Shown here: one piece after another, positions 12,240 through 24,200 of the stretch | How positions within the stretch are numbered: the stretch's first letter is position 1 | Layout: every line of letters begins with the position of its first letter | The notes under the pieces: model-generated | Seen by the model: only the letters and a program-made list of their open reading frames with translations | What the model was told of the DNA's origin: nothing | Databases searched by the model: none | Translations under genes and position numbers: made by a program | Source of the DNA: Cyprinodon diabolis | Lineage: Eukaryota; Chordata; Actinopteri; Cyprinodontiformes; Cyprinodontidae | Length of the DNA: 64,000 nt | Direction of reading: 5' to 3' | Assembly (NCBI GenBank): GCA_030533445.1 | Contig: CM060065.1 | Span: 26,796,974-26,860,973, forward strand

Positions 12240-12960
12240 AATAAAAACAATTGCACCTTTACCTACAAACTCGTTATTCCACCCTTGGCAGCAGCAGCTC
12301 CTTTTAAAATAACTGACAATCAGACTGATGCATCACTGTGAAGGATTTTGGACCCATTTTTCTCATCAGATTTATTTTTTGATTATTCCATACTTCAGGG
12401 ATTTTGCACATAAAAAGCCTGTTAAGGGCACAATAATAAAATGTAGGTGTTTGATTTGACCACATCAAAAGCTTAATTTAAAAGCATTCAGAAGTTAGTC
12501 TAATCATTCTCCAGCAGCATTACTAGAGGAAGTATGGAGTGAAGCTCCCAAAAGTGATGGTAAGAAAATATTCTTTTCAGGTAGAGAGCATAATTTACAG
12601 TAAGATGACTCAGATCAACGTACCACCTGGTTTATTATCAGTATCACTGTCTTTTGCTGAAAATGATCAGCTAGTTTTAAACTAGATGTACTGTAAGAGG
12701 ATTTAGACTTGTTAAAATGTTACACTTTTTTCTCCTTGGTCTCCAATACTTTCATGAAGGGCTTAAGGATAATCAAGATGCTTTTTTGCAAAAGTGAAAC
12801 TGAGGTTGTTCTGGATTCTTTAATGACCTCTTGATTAAGTAGCTCTTCAGTCTTGGTTGATCGTTGTTTTTTTTATTCTACAGGTCTGGTAATAATCAGT
12901 CTGGGAAATAAAAAAATGATTCCTAAAGATGTGGTTGAGAAAAAACATGGGTTATCTAAG
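12240..12960 (-). mobile_element. Decayed Tc1-like transposase relic
   Basis: Patches match, by eye, the minus-strand transposase of a common fish Tc1 family: CACCCTTGGCAGCAGCAGC at about 12281, a segment corresponding to the C-terminal third, and GACCTCTTGATTAAG-like text near 12825 corresponding to the N-terminal helix-turn-helix. No frame survives for any length. Termini were not identified. Confidence 0.45.
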
Positions 12961-14172
12961 TCAGACATTTAAATACATCTTGATAAAAATGAAGAGAAAA
13001 AAAATCTGTAAGAGGCCAAGTATTTATTTATTTAATTTTAATTCACAACACCTGTTATCATAATAGATTAACTCCAAAAGAGTACAAGTAAACAGAAAAT
13101 AAAATTGAAACACTGTAAATTAACATTTAGATTATGCATGCACTACATTTTACAAATTAGAAGATTTATTGTTATGGAGAAGAATTACATATTAAGTGAC
13201 TAAAACCAGCAAAGTTCTTAAACATAACAATATGCTGATTTGTCTCTGAATTGGAGCACATTTTAATGTCTGCACAGCGAATTATCGTGCCCTCAGACTC
13301 CCAGATGACTATTAGCAGTGGTGCTTTACTTTCAAAAGTGGCTCATATGTGCATAAACTGTGCTTTATTGGATTCTCTCACAACCAAATCTGGAGAATGT
13401 CACAACTGAATTTCTGCTTTAAATTTTAGCTGGCTTTATACCTCAACAAACCTAATGAAGTATCTAAACTCAAGTATTTAATATGAAGGGGCATCTGTAG
13501 ATTCCTAACATTTTAAATCATATTGACATTTTTCCTTCATGTCTAATGACTTAGACTTAAATTTGCTGTTTTTACTGTTTCTGAAATTTGAGTCAAATGC
13601 TAAACTTAAGCGAAGAAGAAAGGAAAAAAAATGCACCTTATGTAATTTTTCTGTTGTAACGCAAGCCAGATGTGTCTGGAACCGTAGAAACAGGTGATGA
13701 TGGCATTACACAGGGATTGCAAACAGATGGAGGGAAGCTTTAACCCATTCTTTTGTCAATGATAGGGTCATAAATAAAGATTTTCTCTAATCTGGAGAGC
13801 AAATTAATACTTTTTTTTAGATAAAACAGCAATTTATATTATGTGTAAAAAAAAAAAAAGAGCAATTTTGGAGTGAAAAACAAAATAAGTTTGGTTCTTT
13901 TCTAGACATTACATTTTCTCCCGTAATTTTTCAATGCCTCAGTATAAGTGCAGGATGCAGGTCTGCTTCACATCAGGTGAATTTATCGCTGCACGGGAAA
14001 GGAATGTCTCCAGTAATCAGCTCCGATGAAGCAAATGCTGAAGACACGGGAGACAAAGGAAAGCCACTCTATGTGTTGGCCTACCCCCTGTGATGGAGAG
14101 GACGATGTGCAGACCTGCACTGAGAGGCTGGCTGACCACCCATGGGAGATAGTTGTTGAATGAACATTTATA
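12961..14172. other. Non-coding DNA next to the DD36E element
   Basis: No gene is supported. Homopolymer runs (for example A at 13847-13859) and AT-rich sequence. A 79-codon chance frame at 13983-14222 on the minus strand overlaps the left end of the adjoining transposon. Confidence 0.4.
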
Positions 14173-15394
14173 CACTCACCAGCCACTTTATTAGGTACAC
14201 CTGTCCAACTGCTCGTTAACACTTAATTTCTAAGCAGCCAATCACATGCCGGCAACTCAGTGCATTTAGGCATGTAGACATGGTCAAGACAATCTCCTGC
14301 AGTTCAAACCGAGCATCAGTATGGGGAAGAAAGGTGATTTGAGTGACTTTGAACGTGGCATGATTGTTGGTGCCAGAAGGGCTGGTCTGAGTATTCCAGA
14401 AACTGCTGATCTACTGGGATTTTCACGCACAACCATCTCTAGGGTTTACAGAGAATGGTCCGAAAAAGAAAAAACATCCAGTGAGCGGCAGTTCTGTGGG
14501 CGGAAATGCCTTGTTGATGCCAGAGGTCAGAGGAGAATGGCCATACTGGTTCGAGCTGATAGAAGGGCAACAGTGACTCAAATAACCACCCGTTACAACC
14601 AAGGTGGGCAGAAGAGCATCTCTGAACGCACAGTACGTCGAACTTTGAGGCAGATGGGCTACAGCAGCAGAAGACCACACCGGGTGCCACTCCTTTCAGC
14701 TAAGAACAGGAAACGGAGGCTACAATTTGCACAAGCTCATCGAAATTGGACAATAGAAGATTGGAAAAACGTTGCCTGGTCTGATGAGTCTCGATTTCTG
14801 CTGCGACATTCGGATGGTAGGGTCAGAATTTGGCGTCTACAACATGAAAGCATGGATCCATCCTGCCTTGTATCAAGGGTTCAGGCTGGTGGTGGTGGTG
14901 TCATGGTGTGGGGAATATTTTCTTGGCACTCTTTGGGCCCCTTGGTACCAATTGAGCATCGTTGCAACGCCACAGCCTACCTGAGTATTGTTGCTGACCA
15001 TGTCCATCACTTTATGACCACAATGTACCCAACTTCTGATGGCTACTTTCAGCAGGATAATGCGCCATGTCATAAAGCTGGAATCATCTCAGACTGGTTT
15101 CTTGAACATGACAACGAGTTCACTGTACTCAAATGGCCTCCACAGTCACCAGATCTCAATCCAATAGAGCATCTTTGGGATGTGGTGGAACGGGAGATTC
15201 GCATCATGGATGTGCAGCCGACAAATCTGCGGCAACTGTGTGATGCCATCATGTCAATATGGATCCAAACTCCCTGAGGAATGCTTCCAGCACCTCGTTG
15301 AATCTATGCCACGAAGAATTGAGGCAGTTCTGAAGGAGAAAGGGGGTCCAACCCGTTACTAGCATGGGGTACCTAATAAAGTGGCCGGTGAGTG
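14173..15394 (+). mobile_element. Tc1/mariner-type element, DD36E, short inverted repeats
   Basis: Short inverted repeats of about 28 bp (CACTCACCAGCCACTTTATT at the left, the same with one substitution at the right) are flanked by TA at 14171-14172 and 15395-15396. The whole element is 1222 bp and holds one transposase frame on the plus strand. Short repeats and catalytic spacing set it apart from the two DD34E Tc1 copies in the window. Confidence 0.95.
14321..15362 (+). pseudogene. DD36E transposase with a 3' frameshift
   Basis: The frame starts with MGKKGDLSDFERG at 14321 and runs 318 codons to a TGA at 15275-15277. It contains an N-terminal helix-turn-helix region (about 1-115, with ETADLLGFSRTTISRV), then catalytic D155 (WSDESRF), D246 (QQDNAPCH) and E283 (NPIEHLW). 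Thirty-six residues separate the last two, so it is DD36E. After codon ~314 the family's C-terminal end continues in another frame to 15362 (LPEECFQHLVESMPRR, GGPTRY). A single inserted base near 15264 explains the switch. The triad is intact, so a truncated protein could still fold, but loss of the last ~30 residues probably inactivates it. Confidence 0.92.
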
Positions 15395-15396
15395 TA

Positions 15397-15940
15397 CCTG
15401 CTAGCACTGAGAGAACTTGTAAACCTTCATTTTAATATACCTCTGAAACATTGTAGTTTCTGAAAAACCGAATGTATACTGTTTCAATTTAATGTTGCTG
15501 TTTTGAAGTAGAACGTAACTCAGCGTTAAAGAATAATAGCCCTCAAAGAATGGACACCCCTGGCTTATCACTAGGTGCAGTATTAAAGGTTTATTAAATG
15601 TTTTTGACACAGTGGGCTGCATGTAAGTATCTTTACCTCATAATCATTAAATGTAATGTTTTAGTGTACAAAGATTTATTAAAAAACTAATTTCAAAATC
15701 TGTAAAACAGTGGTTTTATTTTCAGTGTCAGGATCACTAAATACACAGTAGATCTAGAAAGAGGTAGAAAACATGAACACTTAGATTAAAAAAGTTAGTA
15801 TAAAGTTAGTTAAAAATTAATAATCTAGTAAAGTTATGTATGTTAATCATTACTTATCAACAGATTGCTACTTCTAATAATGTGCAAACTTCTTATTTAG
15901 GGCTAAAAAGGTAGTGGAAGAACCCCTAAATTAGTTATTA
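15397..15940. other. Non-coding AT-rich DNA
   Basis: No coding or repeat features could be supported in this interval. Confidence 0.4.
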
Positions 15941-15944
15941 CTAA

Positions 15945-16175
15945 TTCCATCCATCCACCTTCTCCTGCTTATTCTGTCAGGGTCATGGTGGGGCCAGTGC
16001 CTATCCCCAACACTCTATGGGTGAGAGGTGGGGTACGCCCTGGACACGTTGCCAGTTTTGTCACAGGGCAGTAAAGAGAGACATACACCAGAAACTGGGA
16101 CAACAGGCAAATTCCATTTAAATTCTGGGAATCAAACCCGGAACCTTCTAGCTTCCTACGCAGAACAAATCCCAT
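15945..16175 (-). repeat. tRNA-derived SINE (GGAT-tailed fish family)
   Basis: On the minus strand a B-box-like GGTTCCGGGTTTGATTCCC lies near 16130, followed by the family body (CGTGTCCAGGGCGTACCCC near 16040) and a tail ending in GGATGGATGGA (15948-15958 on the plus strand as CCATCCATCC). The 5' A-box part is missing or eroded, so the copy is truncated. The family is one I know from many teleosts. Confidence 0.7.
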
Positions 16176-16199
16176 ACTTTCATAATGTTATGGATGTGT

Positions 16200-18175
16200 G
16201 TATTTAGATTAACTAGGGGGATTTTTGTGATGTTAAAAAATCATCAGAAACTGATGAGTGCTCAAAAATATATAAACTATCAACCTATTATCTCTTGATT
16301 AACCCCTCCAGTATAAAGAGTTGCTTTTCATGTGTTTGTGTTACATCTCAGAAATAGATGTAGGCTACAAATGATCAGTAGTGGATTTTAAGTTGAGTAG
16401 CTCACATAATAATAAACTGGAGGTTGCACCAAATTTCCTGTTTTACAGAGCATTATGGAACAAAATTATTCCAGTTGGTTAGAATTTTTCATCCATAGTT
16501 CAAAGCTTGTATTGCACTCTTCAACATTTTCTAAAATAAAGTTGTTCATTTTGACCTAATTTAAAAAAAAAAACAACTTAAAAAGCACCAGGTTAAATCA
16601 GGCATTCTTATTTTCTGCCATTTTAAATGTCTTTAAAGCAAAAATTTGTAAAATCTTCGCCACTTTTCAGCTATCCCTAGAGTCACCACAAGAGAGCACA
16701 GCTGGTCGGCTCTCCCACTCGCTGCTGAACCTCCCCTGTGTCACACACAGGTGTAAAATCCAAAGACTTTTCAACAGATTTGTGCTTTCACAGCTTCAAC
16801 TTACCACCCCAAATGGGGTCTCACGTTCTGCCATTTGGGAAAGTGGACTTTAATAGACTCATAGGGGCCCAACACCTCCCCCTAGCTTGGTGACGCTTGA
16901 CAGTGTGACAGATATTGAGCTTTTAAATCGTTAAATTACAGTGTAAAATTATTTATTGTCCTCTAAAGCAGAAGGCGTAATCCAGAGAGCATTAAAAATG
17001 CACTGTGTTTTAGATTTCACATGTTCTACAATGTGCTTATGCAGCTGGATAGTTTTATTGGAGCAATTGAATTAAGTTGCGATAAGTGAGTCAAAGTGCC
17101 CTACTCAAGGGTACACTAGAAATGTAACACCTGTCAGTGCTATATGACCTGTGAGCTTTACTTTAAGTAAGGAAATATCATGTGCTTGTGGTTAGCAAAT
17201 GATTTTTAACAAAAACAATTAGCCTCTGCTGTTGTGAATCTCTGTTTCTTTGAGTTTCTTTCTACTTGGTTTGCAACACAAACTCCTGAGGCATTTGTTG
17301 CCCTGATGCTCATAGATTAAGATCTACAATTTTTAAAAGCAAGGCTTAAATGCAGACTGGTGAGGAGAATCAGCTCATTTCCTTTAGCGCAGTATGCAGA
17401 GAGTAGAGCTTGTCTCAGAAGATCAGTGTCTCTTCCTTTGTTGTATCAGTCATGCAGCGTCTTTTCTGTACAATAGCGCTGGCGAGGTTGGTAGGCTGGT
17501 GACTGGAGAGTACCAAGGACCACCTGATGGCCTGCTGGTGCCTAGGAACGCACACACAATCTGCTGATTGTGTCTTTATCTGTCCTGTGACAGCAGGTTT
17601 TTTTTAAGTTTCTTTACATCTCCTCCCCTCTCTATGGAGCAAGTTAACATGCTTTATTCCACTTTGACACACAAAACTACAAACACCATAAAGTGTTATA
17701 GGCTGTAGTTTGTCACACCTCTCTGGATTTTGCTCATAGTATTATATAAAACACCAGCATCCTGACATCTCCTTTAGTTTGTTTGAAATGTTGAGTTTGT
17801 TAACTTATATGAATTATGAAGTTTTATTATTAAAACCAAGGTCATATAATTTTGTATGCCTGTCTTTCATAATGTCTGCATTCCTCTAAATGATTTGAGT
17901 GTTTGATACACTGGGACATAAAAAATATTTGCCCTGTTATAGAACCCACTGTCAGACTTGAATGTCTCAGATTATTAAATACATTTTAAAACTGGACAGA
18001 AATAAAATTAGTAAATGCAAAAACTGTTTTTAATTGCTAATTGTGTTTCTTCAGGGGATAAATAGGTTTTGCAACCAAACAGGTACCATGTGATGTCAAT
18101 AAATCACATGGTGCAACAGGGCAGTTGTTAAATCATGTTTTTATCATTTGAGACAGCTGGCTAAAATAAAGCCAA
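16200..18175. other. Non-coding DNA, no gene recognised
   Basis: Mostly AT-rich. A somewhat GC-richer patch at 17340-17570 and another at 16670-16910 have no open frame worth calling. A 10-bp inverted repeat (ACCATGTGAT) occurs around 18086-18114. Confidence 0.4.
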
Positions 18176-18179
18176 TTCT

Positions 18180-18445
18180 TTTATGGCAACAGTTGGAAAT
18201 GGTAATCCATGCCTTTGTTACAACTTGGCTGGATTATTGCAATGCCCTCTATGTAGGGGGTTAGTTCCTCCTCCATCTCCTGTCTCCAGATGGTTCAAAA
18301 GGCGGCAGCACGTCTTTTAACTGGCACACGCAAGTGTGAGGACATCTACTCCATTTTAGACTCACTCCACTGGCTGCCCACACATTTTAGAATTATTCTC
18401 CTTGCTTTTATACCCCTGAATAGGCATGCTACCTTATAGACCTAC
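18180..18445 (+). mobile_element. LINE ORF2 3' end fragment (L2/Maui-like)
   Basis: In the plus strand, translation in shifting frames gives the C-terminal end typical of L2-group LINEs: TTWLDYCNALY, LQMVQKAAARLLTGTRK and SLHWLPTHFRI. A frame change after CNALYVG and in-frame stops show it is dead. Only this 3' piece is present, as expected from 5' truncation during target-primed reverse transcription. Confidence 0.8.
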
Positions 18446-19030
18446 TCGCTCTCTCAGGTAGGCTGGTAACGGATTCATAGAAACTTCTGAATAAAATTCA
18501 ATATACATATGTTGGGTCTTTGGGACCACAAACTCTGTTTGCAGAAACTTTATGACACAGCATAGACTACATACTACATTGCCTTTAATCCACTAATGAT
18601 AGACATAAAGGATTAAATCTATAAAACCTTAGTGTTTCCTAGATGCTTGCAGTGTGTGTCCCTTTGATGAATAAAATGTATTTATTCATTGTCAAGTGAT
18701 ACATTGCTTGTGATGAACGAATATAAAGGTAAACATAAATAAATACTGTAAGGGACACCTTTTTAAATAGGGAATAGGAAAAAGGAGGGTTCCTGCAATC
18801 ATGTACAATTTAAACGCACCAGTATACGGCCTGACAGTGCACCATACTGTATAATGAAAATTAGTTTAAATGTAGCAACATTAATTATGGGTTTTACAGT
18901 ACCACGATTTTTAACTTGGACCTTATAAAGGTAAAAGAGACTGCAAGGAATCACTACAAATCTGGGGTAATGTGTCACCCTTCCAGTCCTCAGTGTTATC
19001 TTTGCCCATGTTGAATACACTTAAAGTGCT
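18446..19030. other. Non-coding DNA between LINE fragment and solo LTR
   Basis: A 73-codon chance frame (18799-19020, minus) has no family features. Nothing else supported. Confidence 0.4.
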
Positions 19031-19035
19031 TTTGA

Positions 19036-19794
19036 TGTCATGATTTTGGCACTGATGACTGGTCTTACTCATTTCACTTACCTGCTTATCTCCTTCCAGT
19101 TCTCACTACTGTTCGTTTGATCCACCTGCTTCTGCCTATATATAACCAGCCTTCTAACCAGTCATCAGTGCCAGATAATTCGAGCCTTTGGTGAGAGTTT
19201 TTTTAGCGTTCCTGAGTGTTTTTGATTTCCTGATCCTGACTCGTTCTGCCTCTGGACCTCTGATTCTGCCTGTCCCCTTTCTGATCTGTTTGCATGACCT
19301 GTCCTCAGACTCCTGCTGGATTTCTGCCTGCCTGTTTAATGAACCTGGAACTGTTTCCAAACACCATCATGGATTGCCCTTTGGTACTTTTTCTGACCTC
19401 TGATCTCTTTGCTCTGACTCCCAAGCCCATCATCGGCCCATCAGCTTTGGTTTCGCTATCTGGATTATCTGTTCATCCTTCGTCTGCTCGATTCTGATCT
19501 CCTGCCTGTCCTCCAGCCTCTGATGCATCACCTTCTGGGACTCTTGTTGACAGCCGACCGGCTGGAACCAACCTCATCTCGTGGGCATGGACTGAACTAA
19601 GAGCACTTTAGTGACTCACACTCATTATCATCTTCCACCAGATAGAGGTGGTCACTAACCATTGTTTTCCCCCTCAGAGGTTCCTGCCTTAGACACTGAT
19701 GCTGTTCTCTGCAGTTCTGTCTTAAATAAACGTCTTGTTACAGCTGACTGTCTTTCTGCCTCGAATACTGGGTCCTTTTGTTCTGAGCCTGACA
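19036..19794 (+). mobile_element. Probable solo LTR, no clear target duplication
   Basis: A 759-bp stretch starts TGTCATGATTTTGG and ends GAGCCTGACA. It has a TATA-like TATATATAACC near 19137 and AATAAACG near 19723, with pyrimidine-rich sequence between, as in fish Gypsy LTRs. The flanking bases TTTGA and TTTAT agree at only three of five positions, so either the boundaries are slightly off or one duplication has mutated. Confidence 0.65.
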
Positions 19795-19799
19795 TTTAT

Positions 19800-20485
19800 C
19801 ATCTTTTTCTCTTGTTATAAATTCATACATATGCATGGAGGAATAGCAATTAATGATAATATATGTTTTAAAGAAATGCCTTGCCTCAAAATGAATAGCT
19901 GTTGAGAAATATGGTTAAAATCTATCCTGTTAAAAACTATCCTGTTATGTTCTCTTATGATAGAAAAAGGGGAAAATCTGGGACATAAATTGACTGCTGG
20001 CACATGTAGAAGTAGAGAATACAGAGTCAAAGTCAAAGAGTTTTTCTCTATCTGTTCATCATAGTGATATTTATGGGCTGAATCATAAGTTGCCAAGAGA
20101 TGTTGTGTTGATAAGCTTAAAAAAGAATTCTTGCTTTCATTGTGCAGATTCAACTGCTAAAAGATCCATTATGTCTCAACTTTGAGCAGAAATGATTTAG
20201 CCCTGCCACACATCACCACTCATTGATCAGACAAAATGGGTGTGTTATTTATTGGTTAGACACAGCACAATCAAGAGAAGTGCTTCCTGGAGAATGAGGG
20301 TAATGACTGTCCTATGTAAAATGGTGATCGGCACTTATTTTCCCAGGACAGAAAGGGGCTTCTGCTCAGAGAGCGAGTTTAAAAGAAATCCTCAAACATG
20401 CACCAATCAAGCGAAATACGACTTTGAGCATGCTTTTGATGAAGGAAAATCATTATAAGACAGAAAGTTAAAACCTCCAAATAGT
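19800..20485. other. Non-coding DNA, no gene recognised
   Basis: A 112-codon frame on the minus strand (19815-20153) has no start context, domain or composition suggesting a real protein. Otherwise featureless. Confidence 0.4.
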
Positions 20486-20489
20486 TGAT

Positions 20490-21260
20490 TTGCCTGATAT
20501 AGGCCCTTTAAGTTTCCATCCATGGAGGACATGTTTATTGTCATTGAAACTCCTCCAGATTGTCCAGATTAATCTCAAAGTATGGATTCTCCTTCAGAAT
20601 TTTCAACAAGAGAGAAAGATTCATGGTTCTGCAAACTATGTATGGTACTCTGTCAAGGTCCAGAAGCAAAAACACAGCCCCATACCATTAAACTACCTGC
20701 ACCATGTTTGAATATGTTCTTTTTCTGGAATGCTGTGTAAATTTGACGCTATGTGTAATCCAAGGATTTTTCTTTCCAAAAGTTTCTGCTTTTGTTTAAT
20801 CATTTAATAGACCAATTTTTAAAAAGTCACAAGGATAATTAGGTTGCGGAAGTCCTTTATTGGTTTTACCCAGGAGCCCATGCTTTGATGCCATTTAAAC
20901 TTAGTCTCTTTTTTTTGTTGTTAAATCATGTCTGGCCTTGTCTGAGACATAGGCCTGATGTGCTTTAAAGGTAGTGTTCTTTTCTTTTGTACTCTCCTGG
21001 ATGAGTAATTAGTTAACTTTTGGAGTATATTTGTAGGTCAGCCACCCCAGGGAAAGTTATGTTTGTTCCATATTTTCCCTAATCTTGGATAATGTCTATT
21101 TCTACAGTGTGGTAGAGTCCCAAAGCTTTAGCAAAGGGTTTATAAACCTTTCCAGACTGACAGAGACATGTTGCTTTCAATACTATGTTTTATCTGCTTT
21201 ATAAATTCTCTGAATCAGGGAATGACACGTTGGTTTTTTATTTTGTCAGAGATGTTTTGC
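20490..21260 (-). mobile_element. Decayed Tc1-like transposase relic
   Basis: Several islands match, read by eye, the minus-strand transposase of a common fish Tc1 family: CACAGCCCCATACCATTAAAC (20671-20691), TACTCTCCTGGATGAG (about 20989), GTCAGCCACCCCAGGGAAAG (21037-21056), and GAGTCCCAAAGCTTTAGCAA followed by CCTTTCCAGACTGA (21115-21162). The order is right for one element, but no open frame remains and the termini were not found. Confidence 0.65.
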
Positions 21261-21269
21261 ATTTTCAAT

Positions 21270-24200
21270 TAACTCTGTTTGCCTTTATCTGATACTGGAC
21301 ATTTTTTGGGACTCTTACACAACACAACCTAAGAATGGAAAACTTAAAAACAGGCACAAGTAATATATCTATTTTTCTAATTATCTGTATTTTATGTCAG
21401 ATGTTTAGTATTGATTTATTTACTAAAATCATAAGTCATGTAATTAAGAACATCAAAACAGATATCTAGTTGCATTCATGGGACTTTTGGTTCAAGTAAA
21501 AAGGTCAGTAATGTTGATAAAGATTTTATATAATCTTACTATGCAAGTATCAACAAATTGCACATTTTTGCAGATGTGGCAACACACAAAAATGAAGAGT
21601 TTGCTTGTCTGTAAAAGATTATTAATAAACAAGTCGGGAGCAAATCTCAACTTGGAACTGTTCCTTCTCATTAAAACGAGGTTTGCTAAGACAAGATAGA
21701 AAACAAAATAAACCAGTGGGAGTCATTCTTCATTCAGAGGAAGAATGTGGGGGCCACCAGGATCCAGGACCTGTTTGTCATGACACCTCTGCTCTATTTT
21801 CTCCGCAGCTTTTCAGTCTTGACAAAATTCAGCATCAGAGGAGTTCCCTCTTCCGCTCTGACACACACACACGTGGCCCATTTGTTTTGTTAAGTACTTG
21901 CTAAATGCAACAAGCTGATTATCACGAGAGCAGGTATCTCGTAACAGTTTTAACTGTTTCAAAACAGTTCAAAATGTTTCAAGATAGCTAAGGGTTGCAA
22001 CAGATTTGTAGCAGCTAATCATTTTTACTGAGGCAAACATTCAGTTGTAAAAACGTTTCAAACTTCTTGTCATAAATACAGAGATTTGAAATAATCCCTT
22101 TATTTAAAGAACAGAAAATTAAATTATATCCGTATATTAAAGAAAAAAAATCCCTTTGCCTTTATTTGCTATAATGTTACAATCATTTATTAATTCTTGG
22201 CATCTTTATTTTGTGCGCAGGTTGGTTAAAGAGAAAACTATGAAAGGAACCAAAACCAAAATCTTTTAGAAAATATAAAGGTACATAAATGTGGCCATGC
22301 TCTTTGATTAATTGCTAGAAATGCATTAGAATGTTATTTTCAGAGAAGGGAAACTAGGAATGAACATGATGTACCAGTGATCTTCATTTGTGTACCGTCT
22401 ACCAGTAACTAAACACATGATGCACTTGTAGTGAGATTAATTGTCTCATCTAAAAGTAAAGTGGGGTAAACAGAAAAAATTTTTATGACTTTAACAATTG
22501 TTCTATTGATTTTTAGACAGTCCCAGTTAGGCAAAGTTACTCTTGCTGACCAATGTTTTGTATAATTTGCATTTCGGGGAACTTTTACAGAGGTATGCAG
22601 AAGGCATTTTTCAAAGTCCAAGTTGGGTCTCAAGTCTGAATTAAAGAATTACCTTTCTCTAGTGGATGCAGGTAGTCTGGTCTGCAAGAAACAGAGAAAT
22701 TGTTTTTTTTTTTTTTATCAGGTTATGTGACTGAATATTAGATATATTTTATGATATAATTCCACTTAAGTCAAACTTAATTTCTACATCTTTTCATTGG
22801 TGAAATTCTTTAACACCAGGTGGGAAATTCACGTCCAATAATCCAGACCTGCTTCTATTGCCAAGCATGTTTAAAGACATTAGTAGTGCATAAGAGTCCA
22901 GAGTCCCAAACAGAGACCCCGAGTTCTGTTTTCAAGCTGCATTTATTCAGAATTGCAAGCATTGCTCTTTCTCCAGGTCTCCAAAGGACTGGTTTTACAC
23001 TGTCTACACGCATTACTCCCATAGTCTGTTGAAGGCGGATCCTGTCACCCACATCTTTCCTGCAGCCGGGCCACCCAGCCTGGATCTGCCTCCAACATGT
23101 CATCCCTCTGTGTGGTCCTTAACAAAACAGAAACCGGGAAATGAAGGAAAGTGTATTGATGCCAGCTGAGTGAGAGAGAAAGAAATGTTTCAAAATATGA
23201 CAGTGTCATCTCAGAGAATGGAGCTCAGGAGAGAAAATGCAGAGAAAGTGTTTGAATAGAAACAAAGTCTGAGTGTTTTATCAGGTTCATTTCTGTCATA
23301 TAAGGCCTGCATCAGCACTATACATGGTTTAGATTAGACCTTCCCTCTCTACTTATAATAGTGGCAACCATTATTTTTATTTTTCTCTTTAGCAAAGCTT
23401 CCAAAAAATCAAGATGGAAAAAGACAATCAGTCCCTGCTGAGATAAATCCTCCAATTTTGCTTTTAAACAAAACAAGAGCAACAGAAAAGTTATGTGGCA
23501 GTAAAAATATCAAATGACTTGTTGCTAAATGCCAAAAACAGCAACTAGTTGCTTAGGCAATTGTTATTAATCCTGACTTTACTGGGATCTAGAGTCTCAG
23601 AATAACTATGAATCATCCAAAAGTTTACAGTGAAACCATAAAACTTCCATCCAAGAATAAATAGAATATGCTACGACAGATTTATGATCATTGATTGCTT
23701 CAAAAAGTAGAAAGATTTGCAGAGATCCTATGCATAATCTGCTCTTTATAGGGGTTTATGCTTGATTTAGGAGTCAGTTGATGGATATTAAATAACCTGC
23801 TCATGTGAAATTTGCAGGATAAAGATCTCAAGGTCACATGGTTGATATCTGATGTCCTGAGTATGTTTTGTGTTAGGGAAGTGCATTGGGTGGCTTAGCC
23901 AGTTAGCCTCTGTGATATACGCAACACTACATGGAATAATGGAATGTGGTGGAAATAAACGATCTGCAGGGCATGTTGTTTGTCTGGCTCTGCATCTGAG
24001 CTACAGTGCTTTGATGAAAAGCTGTTCTCTCATTATTGCAGCTGAGGTTCTCTCGATCTGTTGGGTAGCTGCCCAGACAACAATACAAACTATTAAGCCT
24101 GCTTCAGCAGTCATAGGAATACTGTAACTACAAATACATTGACGACCTTTAAACGTGTGGAGAGATGTTAAATATGTGATTATATCTGTGTGTATTTGAC

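Noticed and set aside
15945..16175. Possible tRNA gene from the B-box-like sequence
   Set aside because: No cloverleaf could be drawn and the body and GGAT tail are those of a SINE.
19815..20153. 112-codon minus-strand frame
   Set aside because: No motif and no supporting gene structure.
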